From Coriaria nepalensis (Eukaryota > Streptophyta > Magnoliopsida > Cucurbitales > Coriariaceae), in assembly GCA_027186245.1 (NCBI GenBank), contig CP114485.1:3968001-4032000 (forward strand): a DNA stretch of 64,000 bases, written 5' to 3'. The position numbers were made by a program, and so were the translations under genes. Of the stretch, positions 1 through 10,760 are shown one piece after another. The notes beneath the pieces were generated by a model, which saw only the letters and a list, made by a program, of their open reading frames with translations, was not told the origin of the DNA and did no database searches. How positions within the stretch are numbered: the first letter of the stretch is position 1; every line of letters starts with the position of its first letter.

Positions 1-162
1 TCGAGCAAAATTAAGAAAAGAAGCGATAAATTTCGATAGAAAGAGTACCAGGAAGAGCTCGAGGACGATGTGATCGGGGAGAGGAGAGAGATCGGAGAAG
101 ATGGAGAGGTTAAGGACGGCAGAATGAATTGAGAGTGAGAGAAGAGACGGAGGGGTTCTCAT
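1..162 (-). CDS. Edge-truncated ORF, possibly F-box-like (partial)
   Basis: A minus-strand frame opens with ATG at 162 and stays open for 54 codons to the left edge of the window. The translation contains a stretch reading DLSPLPDHIVLELF, which resembles the start of an F-box (LPDxIVLEIF), but only this stretch is visible and the rest is cut off. A possible splice donor (CTG|GTACTC) lies at about position 52, so the coding part may be even shorter. Upstream, at 163-400, there is pyrimidine-rich DNA that could be a leader. I do not recognise the gene; the F-box idea is inference from one short motif. Confidence 0.3.
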   Translation of the reverse strand, partial: MRTPPSLLSLSIHSAVLNLSIFSDLSPLPDHIVLELFLVLFLSKFIASFLNFAR

Positions 163-956
163 TCATTCGTCAAGGTTTCACTATATAAATACACGCATCG
201 TTTCTGGTTTTTTTTTTTTTTTTTTTTTTGTTCTGTTTCTGTTTTGCGGACTTTCTCTCCGTTCAGGTAAAGAAAGTAGGAGTTTGAGGAGAGAGAATAG
301 GCCGGTCCAACCTGTATTCCGGGATTACAGTTTGTCAGTACACGCAGAGCTTCCACTCTGATTTCCCTGTCCTTCGCATTTTCATTCAGACCTTTTTCTC
401 TTCCAACTTCTAAACGTGTGAGATAATCAGCACGTGAGTGGACAAACCAGGGGCGGCCGGTCGGACCTGGGTCGTGAGAAGTTGGACGGGTAATATGGCC
501 CGATGGGAACCTGAATAACACTGAAACCTCACTATTTCAGCCCAGCCCGCCTTCTATGGGCACAATAAAACATTCACTATATTCAAGAGCCTTTGGGCCG
601 ATATACAGCTATGCTTTGAATTGAATGCAGTCAATACGGAAATGGCAACTTTTTTTTTCTTTTTTTTTTTTTAAAGTTGGAGCCATCAAGTATTTTGTAG
701 GGCTCGATACTGACTTGGGATTAATACGGAAAATGGCAACATGAAAGTCGAAGAAGACGAAGAGATCAAAGCTTTAAGAGCAGTAACCCAAAACCATTTT
801 GGAACTTGTGAGCTTTCCTGCATGCATGCTTACTACGCAACGATCTCTTCGTCTTCCTTTCTCGATCCCTTTCTCTATAAATTAATATCGTCGAAACTCG
901 TTTAGCAAACTCTAATCACATTACCCTCTCCGATCATAAAGCAATATCAACCAAAA
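163..956. other. Intergenic region between two divergent genes
   Basis: About 0.8 kb separates the edge ORF from the dynamin-like gene, which point away from each other. It holds a T-run of more than 20 bases near 205-230, another T-rich run near 650-675, and a good TATA box before the dynamin gene. I see no coding potential; a 120-codon minus-strand frame here has low-complexity lysine runs and no recognisable domain. Confidence 0.5.
876..882 (+). promoter_or_regulatory. TATA box of the DRP4-like gene
   Basis: TATAAAT lies 75-81 bases before the ATG at 957 in a pyrimidine-rich stretch, the normal place for a plant TATA box with a leader of about 45-50 bases. Confidence 0.5.
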
Positions 957-2982
957 ATGGAGACTGACAGTTACGCGAGCTCAGAAGAATATCAAGAACC
1001 ACTCGCCATAGTACATACAGAAGAATATCAAAAACCACTCGCCATAGTACATACCACCTCCATAGCTCCAATCGTACTCTCTCCTACAACGAGAGAATTC
1101 GTCCGATCCTCGACGCAATCGACAAGCTGCGAAACTTGATGATCACCAAGGAAGGAATCCAGCTCCCTACAATCGTCGTCGTAGGAGACCAATCCTCCGG
1201 AAAATCTAGCGTCCTAGAATCACTTGCTGGAATCAACCTGCCACGTGGCAGAGGAATATGCACCCGGGTCCCACTTATCATGCGGCTCCAGCACCACCCA
1301 TCTCCAGTTCCTGAGCTCTTCCTGGAATTCAATAACAAGACCGTTCAGTCCCATGAATCCTTGATCGTAGAAGACATAGTCAAAGCCACTGACGAAATCG
1401 CAGGTGACGGTAAGAACATATCGAACAAGCCGTTGACGCTGATCGTCAAGAAGAATGGTGTTCCTGATCTTACTATGGTTGACCTTCCTGGGATCACTAG
1501 GGTTCCCGTTCATGGTCAGCCTGAGAATATATATGATCAGATCAGGGATATCATCATGGAGTTTATTAAGCCAGAAGAGAGCATTATTCTAAATGTTTTA
1601 TCTGCCACGGTGGATTTTTCGACGTGTGAGTCGATAAGGATGTCTCAGATGGTAGACAAAACTGGAAAGAGGACATTAGCTGTCGTGACAAAAGCTGATA
1701 TGGCTGCGGACGGGCTGCACGAAAAGGTTCTTGCCGATGATGTCAATATAGGGCTTGGTTATGTTTGCGTGAGGAATAGAGTTGGGAACGAGAGCTATGA
1801 TGAAGCAAGAAAAGCAGAAGTTGAACTTTTTAATGGACATTCTCTATTGTCGAAGATTGATAAATCTATTGTGGGTGTTCCGGTTTTGGCCCAAAAGTTG
1901 GTCGAGATTCAAGCTACGATTATCGCTCGATGCTTGCCGGACATAGTGAGGCAGATTAACGATAAGTTGGCTTATAATTCCTTAGAGCTAAACAAAATGC
2001 CTGTTAAGATGTCTTCTATTGCTGAAGCTATGACTGCTTTTATGAATGTATCGGACAGGCAAAGGGCACTCTAGTGCAGATTGTTGTTAGAGGGGAGTTT
2101 ATGAATGAGTACGAAGGAGACGAGAAGATGCATTCCTCAGCCCGTTTGCCTGAAATGATTGATCATTATGCTACTGAACTTTTCAACCATGGTGATAGGT
2201 ACGATTATCATAGAAGCAACTTTTTGAAGGAGGAGATAATGGTAATGGAAGAGTCAAGAGGGATAGGGCTGCCTAATTTCATATCAAGGGCTGCTTTTCT
2301 TACGATATTGAATAGGAAAGTGAAGAGTATTTCCCATCTGCCCATTGAATTTGTAGAAAGGGTATGGGATTATTTCTTAAATGTTGTAGTTTCCGTATTG
2401 GGACTCCATTCGGAGAATTATTACCAGCTCCTTTTCCCAATAAAAAGAGCGGGAGAAAATCTCGTGGAGAGGTTAAAACTCGAGTCAGTAATGTGGATGA
2501 GGGAGGTTGTAGAAATGGAGGAGATGACTGATTATACATGTCATTCCGGATACATGTGGGAATGGAACGAGCCCATGGAGAAACAAGAGTGGTTTCTGAA
2601 TGAAGTTTTGACGGAAGGGGAGAAGCATTCTAAGTTGAACATAGATGGATTTGGAGAAGTTGAGGTTTCTCATTTGTGGCATTATCATAGCACTGTTCTG
2701 GAACAGGCATTTGACTTGAAAATGAGAATGATTTCTTACTGGAAGATTGTTTTAAAGAGGTTGGTTGATTGCACAGTTCTCCATTTGCAGTTTAATGTTA
2801 AGAAGCTTTTGAGTAGTATGGAGGAGAAGATTTCCGGTGAGATTGTGGATGGCGGAGGGCTTGAGAGGATGCTTGATGAATCTCCTGGTCTTGCTGTCAA
2901 GCGTTCGAGGTTGAAGAATAGCATTGAACTGCTCAAAGAGGCTAAGGTTGTGGTGGGCAATATCATTCTAATTTCATTCTAG
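957..2982 (+). pseudogene. DRP4-type dynamin-related protein gene, broken by two frameshifts
   Basis: The region encodes a dynamin-like large GTPase of the plant DRP4 group (no PH or proline-rich domain). Three frames must be chained: 957 to about 1081, about 1082 to 2058, and about 2059 to 2982, giving about 675 residues, close to the DRP4C length. GTPase motifs are all present in the middle frame: GDQSSGKSSV (P-loop), the TRVPL switch, DLPG and TKAD. The middle domain and a GED-like C-terminus (LAVKRSRLKNSIELL) lie in the third frame. The joins each need a single missing base: near 1081, before SYNERIRPILDAIDKL, and near 2055-2058, before IGQAKGTLVQIVVRGEF. Both breaks fall outside long homopolymers and no splice sites sit there; related genes are intronless. 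It is either a recent pseudogene or carries two assembly errors. The N-terminus has a 36-bp in-frame tandem duplication. Identification as DRP4 is strong; non-function is inferred. Confidence 0.8.
983..1054 (+). repeat. 36-bp in-frame tandem duplication
   Basis: Two adjacent 36-base copies near the start of the dynamin-like gene encode EEYQEPLAIVHT and EEYQKPLAIVHT. They differ by one base that changes Glu to Lys, so the duplication is young and kept the frame. It lies ahead of the GTPase domain. Confidence 0.8.
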
Positions 2983-3647
2983 CTAGGTTTGCTATGTTTT
3001 CTGGTTTCTTTTTGTGTCTTGTTTTGTGTTTTATGAACCTATGGATCTTGGCTTGTTATGTTTTCATGGTTTGTTATGTTTTATGAACCTATGGATCTTG
3101 GCTTCTTTTTGCGTCTTGTTATGTTTTCTGGCTTCCTTTTTGCGTCTCGTTATGTAAGGGATCTCGTGTTTAATCTAAGTAGCTTTGCGTCATTGTGCAA
3201 ACGAGAAAGGCCGACTTGTCTTGTTGTTAGATATAATATAAAATAATAAATAGAAAGAAAATGATCTGTACGATTCCAAACACTTCAAATGAGAATATAT
3301 GATCCATTCGATTACAACTGAGTCAATGTACACCACTACCCTGCGTAAGGGTGGAGGGGGAAGGGGAAGAAGGGGAAGGGGAAGAAACCCAGCCTAATGA
3401 TAGATAGAACACAGCACTAGTTATAATGCTACCAACCTTTTCAGATAATTACACAACACTAATAAACCACCACTCGTTTTTCAATACATTGAAGCTCAAA
3501 ACTTATATTTCACAATCATTTTAGCACGAAACTCTTCATCAAACTGTTTTTCAAGGTTAGTTCCGGCTTCTCAGAGTTTCTCCCTTTAACAATGTCAGAT
3601 CAATATCATCAAATTTAAAGGGGAAAAAAAGAGACTAGACCGCAATA
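2983..3647. repeat. 3' region of DRP4-like gene with imperfect tandem repeats
   Basis: From about 3000 to 3160 short units recur: a unit reading TTTTATGAACCTATGGATC followed by TTGGCTT occurs twice (about 3029 and 3079), and a TTTTTGCGTCT-GTTATG unit also repeats. The rest, to 3647, is AT-rich and contains a purine-rich stretch near 3350-3390. No gene is seen; it is shared 3' flank of the convergent DRP4-like and R3H genes. Confidence 0.55.
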
Positions 3648-6616
3648 CTACCCCAGTGAAACTCTATTAGTAGTACTAGTACTCTTTCCATTCTGCATTC
3701 CTAAGGCATTAGCAAAGATCCTCTTTGTAGCTCCTAAATGTTCCCTTTTCAAACGCTCGTTATTCCTCCCACTACTAAAATTGCTTCCTATTGATCTTTC
3801 CGGACAATGGCTTACACTAGTTGGCGATGGGTTTGTTTTATGTGGAGCCGACATCAAGATGGTTGATTGAGAAATCCGAGCTGTAGAATCAGACTCCATT
3901 ATGTCCTTCTCTCGAAAATTTAAATTCAATTCATCAATTTGCTGTTTCAATTCTTGCTCTTTACAATCCTTGAGATCAGCATCTTGATCGCATGGGTTGA
4001 TTTTTTGGCCCAAAGCATGAGCAATCATCCTACGAGCGACCACGGGATCAGTGCGTGGTTTCTGCTTGGCATTATTTTCATTAGGCTCTTTCAAGTTGTC
4101 ACCCATTGAAAAGATTCTATCCCGAGCAGCCAAATATGCTGCTTCTCTTTCCTCGAGTGAATTTGGAAGCGATGGAGTTTTTATCTTGAACACTGGAAAG
4201 TACAAACAGTTGTTATTGTCAACTTTGTGCGTTGATAAACATTTTGATTACAAGAAACAGCATTAAACATATATTGATGTTCATGCTTGATGCAGAGTCA
4301 CGGACATAATAATATTGATATTACGCACGCTGACATAATGTATAGTGCTATCATGCGTCCAATATTAAACCATCTTTCGCCTCACAGAGATATCATGCTC
4401 CCTCTCTCTCTTAGGTTTGTTTATAAAAACAGGAGTGGAAGGCTATCGTCGGTTATGAACCTACCTAACTTATTGGCCAAAGAATGAAGACACTTCCTAT
4501 GTTTTGAGTTCTGACACAATCATTCATACCTCAATACTTCTTCTCTATTGATAAAAAATCTCATATCAATAAGTAAACCTATATCCACAGTACTCAGTAA
4601 ATTTATGATTTGTACATTGGGCTGCATCGGATTTATTGCCTAAAGCTGAATGAATAACTAGAAAAGATTGGGAGTAAAAGTTAAATCGAAACAGCAGTTG
4701 AGATTGCATTTCTATACTTATAACTTCAAACTACATACAGCTCCAAACTTTATTCCTAAAAAGCTATGTAACTTGTTATGGAGGCATCTTCCAGAGACTG
4801 CCATAGCTCTTAAAAATCAGGTTCACTCTTAGCCCTCGCATCTTCTATAGTTCTATACAATAGATAGATGTTCTTGCTGCCTAACATAGATGGATAAGAC
4901 CACTGACCAACTGTTATATGCGATGGAAAGAATGATTCAGAAAACTTTACTTAACAAGAGAAATTGACTCCATATATTATACAATCAAAATTTACATGCT
5001 TAACAGCCTATTTAATGCTTTTATGAGGAAGCTAAGGGGGAAGGAAAAAGAAAAAAGAAAAAAAAAAAACACCTGGAGAGGATTCTTCTCTTCTTAATAA
5101 TTGGTGTGATACCACTGGGTTTTGTGGCTCATCAGATTGCCACAAAATATCACTCACGAGAATGGCTGGTCTGCAATTCAAATAACATTATGCTAAGCAT
5201 AACAACATATGCACCGCAACATTAGAGATTTTCTTTATTATTATTATATAAGATTATGCTAGAATTTTTCCCACTTCACATACATTGATGTCTCTGGGCA
5301 TTGCTCCAAAACTAAATGCCGATCATTCCCTTCACCAATGGATTCATGGGAAAATCTAAGAGAAATAACCAAATGCGAGTAATCACTTCAGTACCACACA
5401 ATAGATTAACATATCTTCAAACAGTGCTTCAAACACTAATAGAAAAAAATTCAACCAAAACAAAAAGTTAAGAGAATGATACCCAAATATATCTGCAAGA
5501 CGATGCAAGAGAAGACGATTGTATGAGTCCATCGGTTCTAACTCTAGGATCCCTTCGGAACTGCAAACAATACTTTTTATCAACAAAGTATTAAGATGCT
5601 GAGTGCAATTTCAATACATTAAATCTAATTTACTGTTGTACCACATACAAAATCAAAGAGGGGCAAAAAGGAAACCTTAGGATTTCAATCTCCATGTTTT
5701 TTTTTTGTCCCATTAAAATGCAACCATTGATAAGCAGAGTTAATAAACAATGGAAAACAAGAGATTATCTTCACCTATATTATATATGGAGCTCTAAATC
5801 ATGTTGTACCTCATTCTAATAGCTGGTTTCAAAATCAAACCTTAACATTATACAATAATTTTCTAACAAACCCTACCTGGTATTGTCCTGAAGATAGTTA
5901 ACGAACGCCTCTTCCATGGAGAGAACAAGATGCTTACTACGAAGGTTGTCTCTAACAAGAAAAGCCAATTCCTCAACCTGTATAGATGATAAACAGATTA
6001 GTCAATGCATACAAGAACTTTACTTCTTAAACACCAAATTTGTCACCATCACAGTCTCGAGCAACAAAAATCAAACTACATACAATAGCATCTAGAATGT
6101 CATGCTGCCGAGATTAAATTCCAAAAACCTTTTTATCCTTGGACCTTGAAAACTTTAAATAAATGCACTAAAACTATACATATTAAGTCTCAAGCAAGAA
6201 TTTCTAGTTGAGCCAAAACAAAAACATCTTTTGAACCCACAACCTAGGAAGATTTATTGCTCTCCTTAATTTCCCCTGTTTTTTCCCCTATTACTCCTTG
6301 TATAAACCAAAGGCTAACAATAGTAGATGAAAACTTGAAATCCCAGTCACTAAAGATTCTGATAATTGTTTTTGGTGGGGTATAATTAAAAATTAACAAC
6401 CAAAAATTGCAGAAAACTATGAATTAAGCATAACCCAGAAAATTTAGTTCGAGCATTGGCGATAGTAAGGAATAGAAATAAGTTTGACGAAAAGTAAATA
6501 ACTTATTAGAAAACCTAAAGGAGAAAGTAATTAGAAGACGGTGCATAAAATTCACCGTAAAAAAGTGAGAGAAGGAGAGAACAGAAACATACCATGGCGA
6601 ATTGGGTAATGCTCAT
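3648..6616 (-). CDS. R3H and SUZ domain RNA-binding protein
   Basis: Six exons join in frame: 6616-6593, 5977-5877, 5560-5483, 5355-5284, 5170-5073 and 4192-3648, giving 305 residues. The start reads MSITQFAM followed by VEELAFLVRDNL. The R3H single-stranded nucleic-acid-binding domain spans exons 3-4 (MDSYNRLLLHRLADIFGFSH, with HESIGEGNDRHLVLE after it). The SUZ domain opens exon 6 (PSLPNSLEEREAAYLAARDR). The rest is a hydrophilic, probably disordered tail ending NRVSLG. Plants have a small family of such R3H-SUZ proteins of about 300-350 residues; proteins with this pair bind RNA, but no specific plant role is established to my knowledge. All five introns have GT-AG borders and phases agree. 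The longest intron (4193-5072) holds only noise ORFs. It converges with the DRP4-like gene. Confidence 0.85.
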
Positions 6617-7250
6617 GTTGAGGAAAAAGATGGAAAGCTGAACGCTTTGGTCGTCTGAGAAAACCCAGAGAGAGAGAGAGAGAGAGGTCCGTGATGACGT
6701 TTTTGTAGTGTCAAAGTGGTGCGGTGAGGTGTGGTGCAAGGAGGAACAATAACAAAGTCAATGTGGCTTATTGGCTGTGTCTAGAAAACTGACCAATCAA
6801 ACGGCGGTTTGCTACGTTTGGGGTCTGGTTTTTTTTTGCGTGCGATTGGTTTTTCCCTTCCATTTCCCCCCTTTTTTTTTTTTTTTTTGTTATTGTAGTT
6901 ATTATAATTTCTTCTTCTTTTTTTTTTTGTCAAAGCATGCATTAATTATTGCATCCTCAAAATAATATACTACAAAATATTATATTATATGATATAAATT
7001 CCTATAGGTAAGTTTCCGATCCTTTGATAATATTCGTATTTTGTGCGACAAAAATAAAAATAAATTATCATTTGTATTTATGGATATTGGTTAAATTTTC
7101 ATTTGAATAAATAAACAAACTAATAACAAGCAATAAAGGGTTTTAATTTCTTGAACTCGTTACTATTAAATATCATTAACTTGTTACGAAGCACATGACA
7201 CGTAACCTTCATATATAGAACTTTATGAGCAAGATTTGAAACATGTTATC
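6617..7250. other. AT-rich intergenic region
   Basis: It includes the promoter and leader of the R3H gene (a GA microsatellite near 6665-6687) and long T-runs near 6870-6890 and 6920. No coding potential is seen. Confidence 0.5.
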
Positions 7251-7586
7251 TTACGATAATAGACCCATTTCACAGAGTTCCCTATATCTAGTGCAACAGA
7301 TTTCATACGCTGATTTGCTGTGAAAATGTCTGTCGCACATTTTCAAGGCTTTCTCAATGCAATTCCAAATGGGAACACTTGAAAATCTAGCATCGCGAGG
7401 AGGGTGGAAATGATGATACACAGTCGGAGGAGGAGGAGGAGGAGGTGGAGGAGGAGGAAGCGGAGAAGGAAGAAAGGAATGTTGATTCGGGTGAACGTTA
7501 ATGGCTTGCACTACTCCTTGTAAGACTATGATAAACACTACCTTCTTTATTAAGGTAACCATAATCCTCCCAAATCCTGTCTTCAT
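7251..7586 (-). CDS. Small secreted proline- and cysteine-containing protein, unrecognised
   Basis: A single open frame of 111 residues. It begins MKTGFGRIMVTLIKKVVF and continues with a hydrophobic segment (VVFIIVLQGVVQA) that looks like a signal peptide, best read from the internal Met at residue 9. Then comes a short run of eleven or so prolines, a His/Pro-rich linker, and a C-terminal part with five cysteines spaced C-x6-C-x12-CC-x6-C. The layout (signal peptide, Pro-rich spacer, compact Cys module) is typical of plant apoplastic small proteins, but I do not recognise the family. The proline run corresponds to a GGA/GGT repeat in the DNA. It could also be a chance ORF, though the signal peptide and cysteine module together argue for a gene. 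Confidence 0.5.
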   Translation of the reverse strand: MKTGFGRIMVTLIKKVVFIIVLQGVVQAINVHPNQHSFLPSPLPPPPPPPPPPPTVYHHFHPPRDARFSSVPIWNCIEKALKMCDRHFHSKSAYEICCTRYRELCEMGLLS

Positions 7587-8323
7587 AACTTCTTTCCTTT
7601 TAGTTGAAAAAATCTAAAGAATCAAAACAACTGCTTTGATTTTGTTCGTGACTTCTTCTAAAATGTCGTTCATTTTAGCCCCATTCGAATTTTCTTATAG
7701 GTTCCTTTAGAATCTTGTCTTCATAGCTTCCCAATTCAAATCTTGTGCAATTATGAGTTGCTAGAGAGGTTCAAATACATATTCTTACGTTTTGAGGTAA
7801 TTAGATCATGTATAATACTTTATTGGATAGTCTACTCAACTAATTAAATTTTATTCTTAATCGACCATTTTTAACGCAACGATTGCCCTTTTGATGTCAT
7901 AAAGGAGTTATCAATTAAAAATAAACATGGGGTATAAGTTTAGTGATTGGTTAAGGTTGTCTCTTCTCTAAGAAAATGGGTGTTTACTACATGATGAGTG
8001 GTACAGTGTTAGCGTATTTGTATGAATTTAACGTACATAAAAGAGATTTGAGTGGTTCTAGATTAAACTTACTTACAAATAAGTGTTATTAAATGATGTC
8101 TAAACGTATACAATCATTATGTACTAGCTTCTTAACCAAACTTCAATTCGAAAAGCTTTGATCGGTAACATGAATTTAGTGCCATCAAATAGAAACAATG
8201 ATGATCATGGAAGAGAGAGTTCTTCCACTAAATCTCACCAAGAGGAACCATGGATACTATAATGGAGGTTTAAGAATATACAGGCCACAAAAGCATTTTT
8301 AAATGACACCCAAATAACACTAA
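7587..8323. other. Intergenic region, no gene seen
   Basis: AT-rich DNA between the small secreted ORF and CLV2. It must hold the CLV2 3' UTR at its right end. No ORF with protein-like composition and no repeat was found. Confidence 0.45.
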
Positions 8324-10516
8324 TCAAACCTTAGTTTGGAGAATGTAATTTCTAGCTCTAGCCGAACAGAAGAGAGCAATAACACCCAAATAAAAACTAA
8401 CAAAAGCACTTAGACAGAACACCCAAACAGATATCGGCCCCTCTATCATTTCTTCTTGAAACTTCTTCCCAGGCAGAGCCGGAGTATTCTTTGAACCACA
8501 ACTATTTCCATCAGAAGATTCCACACACAAGTCCGGATTCCCCAAAAACGCACCTGGAAATCTCCCATACCCATCATTAGACACTGATCCAGATAAGCAG
8601 TTATATGACAAATCCAAAAGTGTAAGATCTTTAAGCCTAGAAATATTTCCTGGAATCTGACCCGACAAATAATTATAAGACAAATCCAAGGCCCTTAATC
8701 TTTTCATGTTCTCTAATCCCGGAACCTCACCTTCAAGAGCATTGTGCGAAAGATTCAAAATTTGAATACCCTTAAGTGCAAATAGACTATCCGGAATAGT
8801 CCCATGTAGAACATTACTTGACAGATCAATTCCAACAGCTGAAGAGAGGTCGTAACTGAAACTCAATTCACTGCTATCAGCAACAAATGTAGAAACCTTA
8901 AAGTCCAACACTTGATTTTCAGTAGACGGGTCTTTATAAATTCTTCCAATATCTCCGTTGTAGAAATTCAAGCTTATGTTAAAGTTTCCTTCCGGTATGA
9001 ACCCCGAAAATTTGTTCCCGGATAAATCCAATAGCTGAATTGCTTCAAACGAGAATAGCCAACCGGGCAGATTTCCACTGAATTTATTCCAAGCCAGAGA
9101 AAGGTACCTAAGGTTTGACCATTTTGTTATGGCATCATTCAAAGTTCCGGACAGATTGTTGGAGCTAAAGTCAACTATCTCAAGTGATTTACATCCTGCA
9201 AGAGTAAGTGGGACCTCCCCAAAAATCATATTGTTGCTAATATCAAGTATCTTCAAGCTATCTAATGCATCAAGCTCAGGCTGGATTTCACCAGAAAGAT
9301 TATTATCATTGAGTATTAAAGCAAGGAGCTGAAAGCATCCAACAACATTCAACGGAATCGATCCTGATAATGAGTTGAATGAAAGATCAATCACTTGGAG
9401 GTAAGTCAAGTTTCCTATTCTAGGAGGAATTTCCCCCATGAGAAGATTGTGTGAAAGAACCAATGCTTGCAAGCTTTTCAATTCTGTTATCTTTGATGGG
9501 ATTTCCCCAGAGAAATGATTATGAGAGAGGTCAAGAAGAACAAGTCCGGATTTTTCCGTGGTTTGAGCAATCTTGCTAGGAAGAGGACCCGCTAAATCAT
9601 TGTTACTTAGGTCCAAGACAAGAAGCCTGTCTGAAAATATAAGCCTAGGAGATATCTTGTAAGCCAAGTGATTGAAAGATAGATTAAGATGTACTAGAGC
9701 TCGAAGTGAAGCAATGCAAGTAGGTATTCCTCCAACAATGGAGTTGTTAGCTAAATTTAAAGCAGTAAGAGACTGAACAGAAGCTGAGAAACAAGGTAAA
9801 GTGCCAGAAAATTGATTGGACCCAAGATTGAGGGAGACTAAAGATTGATAAAAGTCACAAAGATTTCCCCATAAGTAATTAAATTGAAGATCCAAATACT
9901 TTAATGATTTTGAGTATAACAAGCTATCAGGCAGTTCCCCACTAAATGAATTAAAGCCAAGATCAAGCTTTTCAAGCTTAGATGAGAAATTACCTATCCA
10001 ATAGGGGATGGGTCCCCCTAAAGCTTTGTTACCTGTCAAAACAAACTCCTTTATGTTCCTTAGTCTCATCAAAGTATCAGGAATTACACCTTGAAACCGA
10101 TTATGGCTAAGATCAATGGTTTTGAGGCTAAGCAAAGATCCAAAGCAACGTGGAATGGGACATGTAAAGTTATTTTGTGACAAAACCAAGTTTTCTAGAA
10201 ACATAAGCTTGCACAAACTGGGGTGGATTTTGCCTGACAAGTTCCTGTTAATCAGATTGATTGAAACTACTCTACCAGTCTGGTTTTGGCAGGCGATTCC
10301 GGTCCAGTTAGTGCAATTGGAACCCACCCAGGTAGACAAGTTCTGGTTAGGGTCTTGGAACCAAGATTTGAGCAATAAAAGAGAGGTTTTGTCTTCTGGG
10401 TCAAGGTTTAAAGAGTGGGAAGGGTTTACGCAGAGCATCAACAAGAAAAACAGTTGCATAACATGTAATTTAGGAGCTCTAATAGGGCAAAAATTGGAAA
10501 CCCTTTTCAGCTCCAT
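8324..10516 (-). CDS. CLV2: CLAVATA2, LRR receptor-like protein
   Basis: One coding exon, 730 residues from the ATG at 10516. Order: N-terminal extension and signal peptide (hydrophobic core MQLFFLLMLCV), cap with the cysteine pair CTNWTGIAC, about twenty plant-type extracellular LRRs (xxLxLSxNxLSGxIP), an island region about 150 residues before the C-terminus (around STENQVLDFKV), more LRRs, then one membrane span (VWVFCLSAFVSFYLGVIALF) and a short tail SARARNYILQTKV. There is no kinase. The tail and segments such as QPELDALDSLKILDISNN match CLV2 as I remember it (Arabidopsis form 720 residues), so orthology is near certain. CLV2 pairs with the pseudokinase CORYNE and perceives CLE peptides in shoot and root meristem control. 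The frame extends upstream to 10645, but a clear acceptor two bases before the 10516 ATG shows the extension is a leader intron, so 10516 is the start. Confidence 0.95.
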   Translation of the reverse strand: MELKRVSNFCPIRAPKLHVMQLFFLLMLCVNPSHSLNLDPEDKTSLLLLKSWFQDPNQNLSTWVGSNCTNWTGIACQNQTGRVVSINLINRNLSGKIHPSLCKLMFLENLVLSQNNFTCPIPRCFGSLLSLKTIDLSHNRFQGVIPDTLMRLRNIKEFVLTGNKALGGPIPYWIGNFSSKLEKLDLGFNSFSGELPDSLLYSKSLKYLDLQFNYLWGNLCDFYQSLVSLNLGSNQFSGTLPCFSASVQSLTALNLANNSIVGGIPTCIASLRALVHLNLSFNHLAYKISPRLIFSDRLLVLDLSNNDLAGPLPSKIAQTTEKSGLVLLDLSHNHFSGEIPSKITELKSLQALVLSHNLLMGEIPPRIGNLTYLQVIDLSFNSLSGSIPLNVVGCFQLLALILNDNNLSGEIQPELDALDSLKILDISNNMIFGEVPLTLAGCKSLEIVDFSSNNLSGTLNDAITKWSNLRYLSLAWNKFSGNLPGWLFSFEAIQLLDLSGNKFSGFIPEGNFNISLNFYNGDIGRIYKDPSTENQVLDFKVSTFVADSSELSFSYDLSSAVGIDLSSNVLHGTIPDSLFALKGIQILNLSHNALEGEVPGLENMKRLRALDLSYNYLSGQIPGNISRLKDLTLLDLSYNCLSGSVSNDGYGRFPGAFLGNPDLCVESSDGNSCGSKNTPALPGKKFQEEMIEGPISVWVFCLSAFVSFYLGVIALFCSARARNYILQTKV

Positions 10517-10518
10517 GA

Positions 10519-10760
10519 CTGGAGAATGGTTTAAAACGAAGATTTTCCTCACAGGAGAGTGAAAAAAAAGCAAACTGCTCAAAACATCACAGTGGCAGCA
10601 AGTGTAAATTCGGGATACTGCAGGGGTAAAAGAATAAAAACCCATCTCCCACCATGACAGAAGAAAGGCAAGAAGCTAGAAGAAAAACAGTGGATATAAC
10701 ATTTGTTGTGTCCTAAACCAGAAATTAGAGAAAATTTAGGAGAAACAGGGAAGGGCTTAC
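10519..10760 (-). other. Probable 5' UTR intron of CLV2
   Basis: On the minus strand a donor (GGA|GTAAGC) at 10760 and an acceptor with a pyrimidine tract (CATTCTCCAG|TCATGG) ending at 10519 define a 242-bp intron that ends two bases before the ATG. This is read from splice consensus only; a spliced transcript would settle it. Confidence 0.6.

Noticed and set aside
159..521. 120-codon minus-strand ORF
   Set aside because: Contains a lysine run from a T homopolymer and no domain; it lies in leader or promoter DNA of the edge gene and stops just before the ATG at 162.
4287..4487. 66-codon plus-strand ORF
   Set aside because: It lies inside the last intron of the R3H-SUZ gene on the opposite strand and has no recognisable content.
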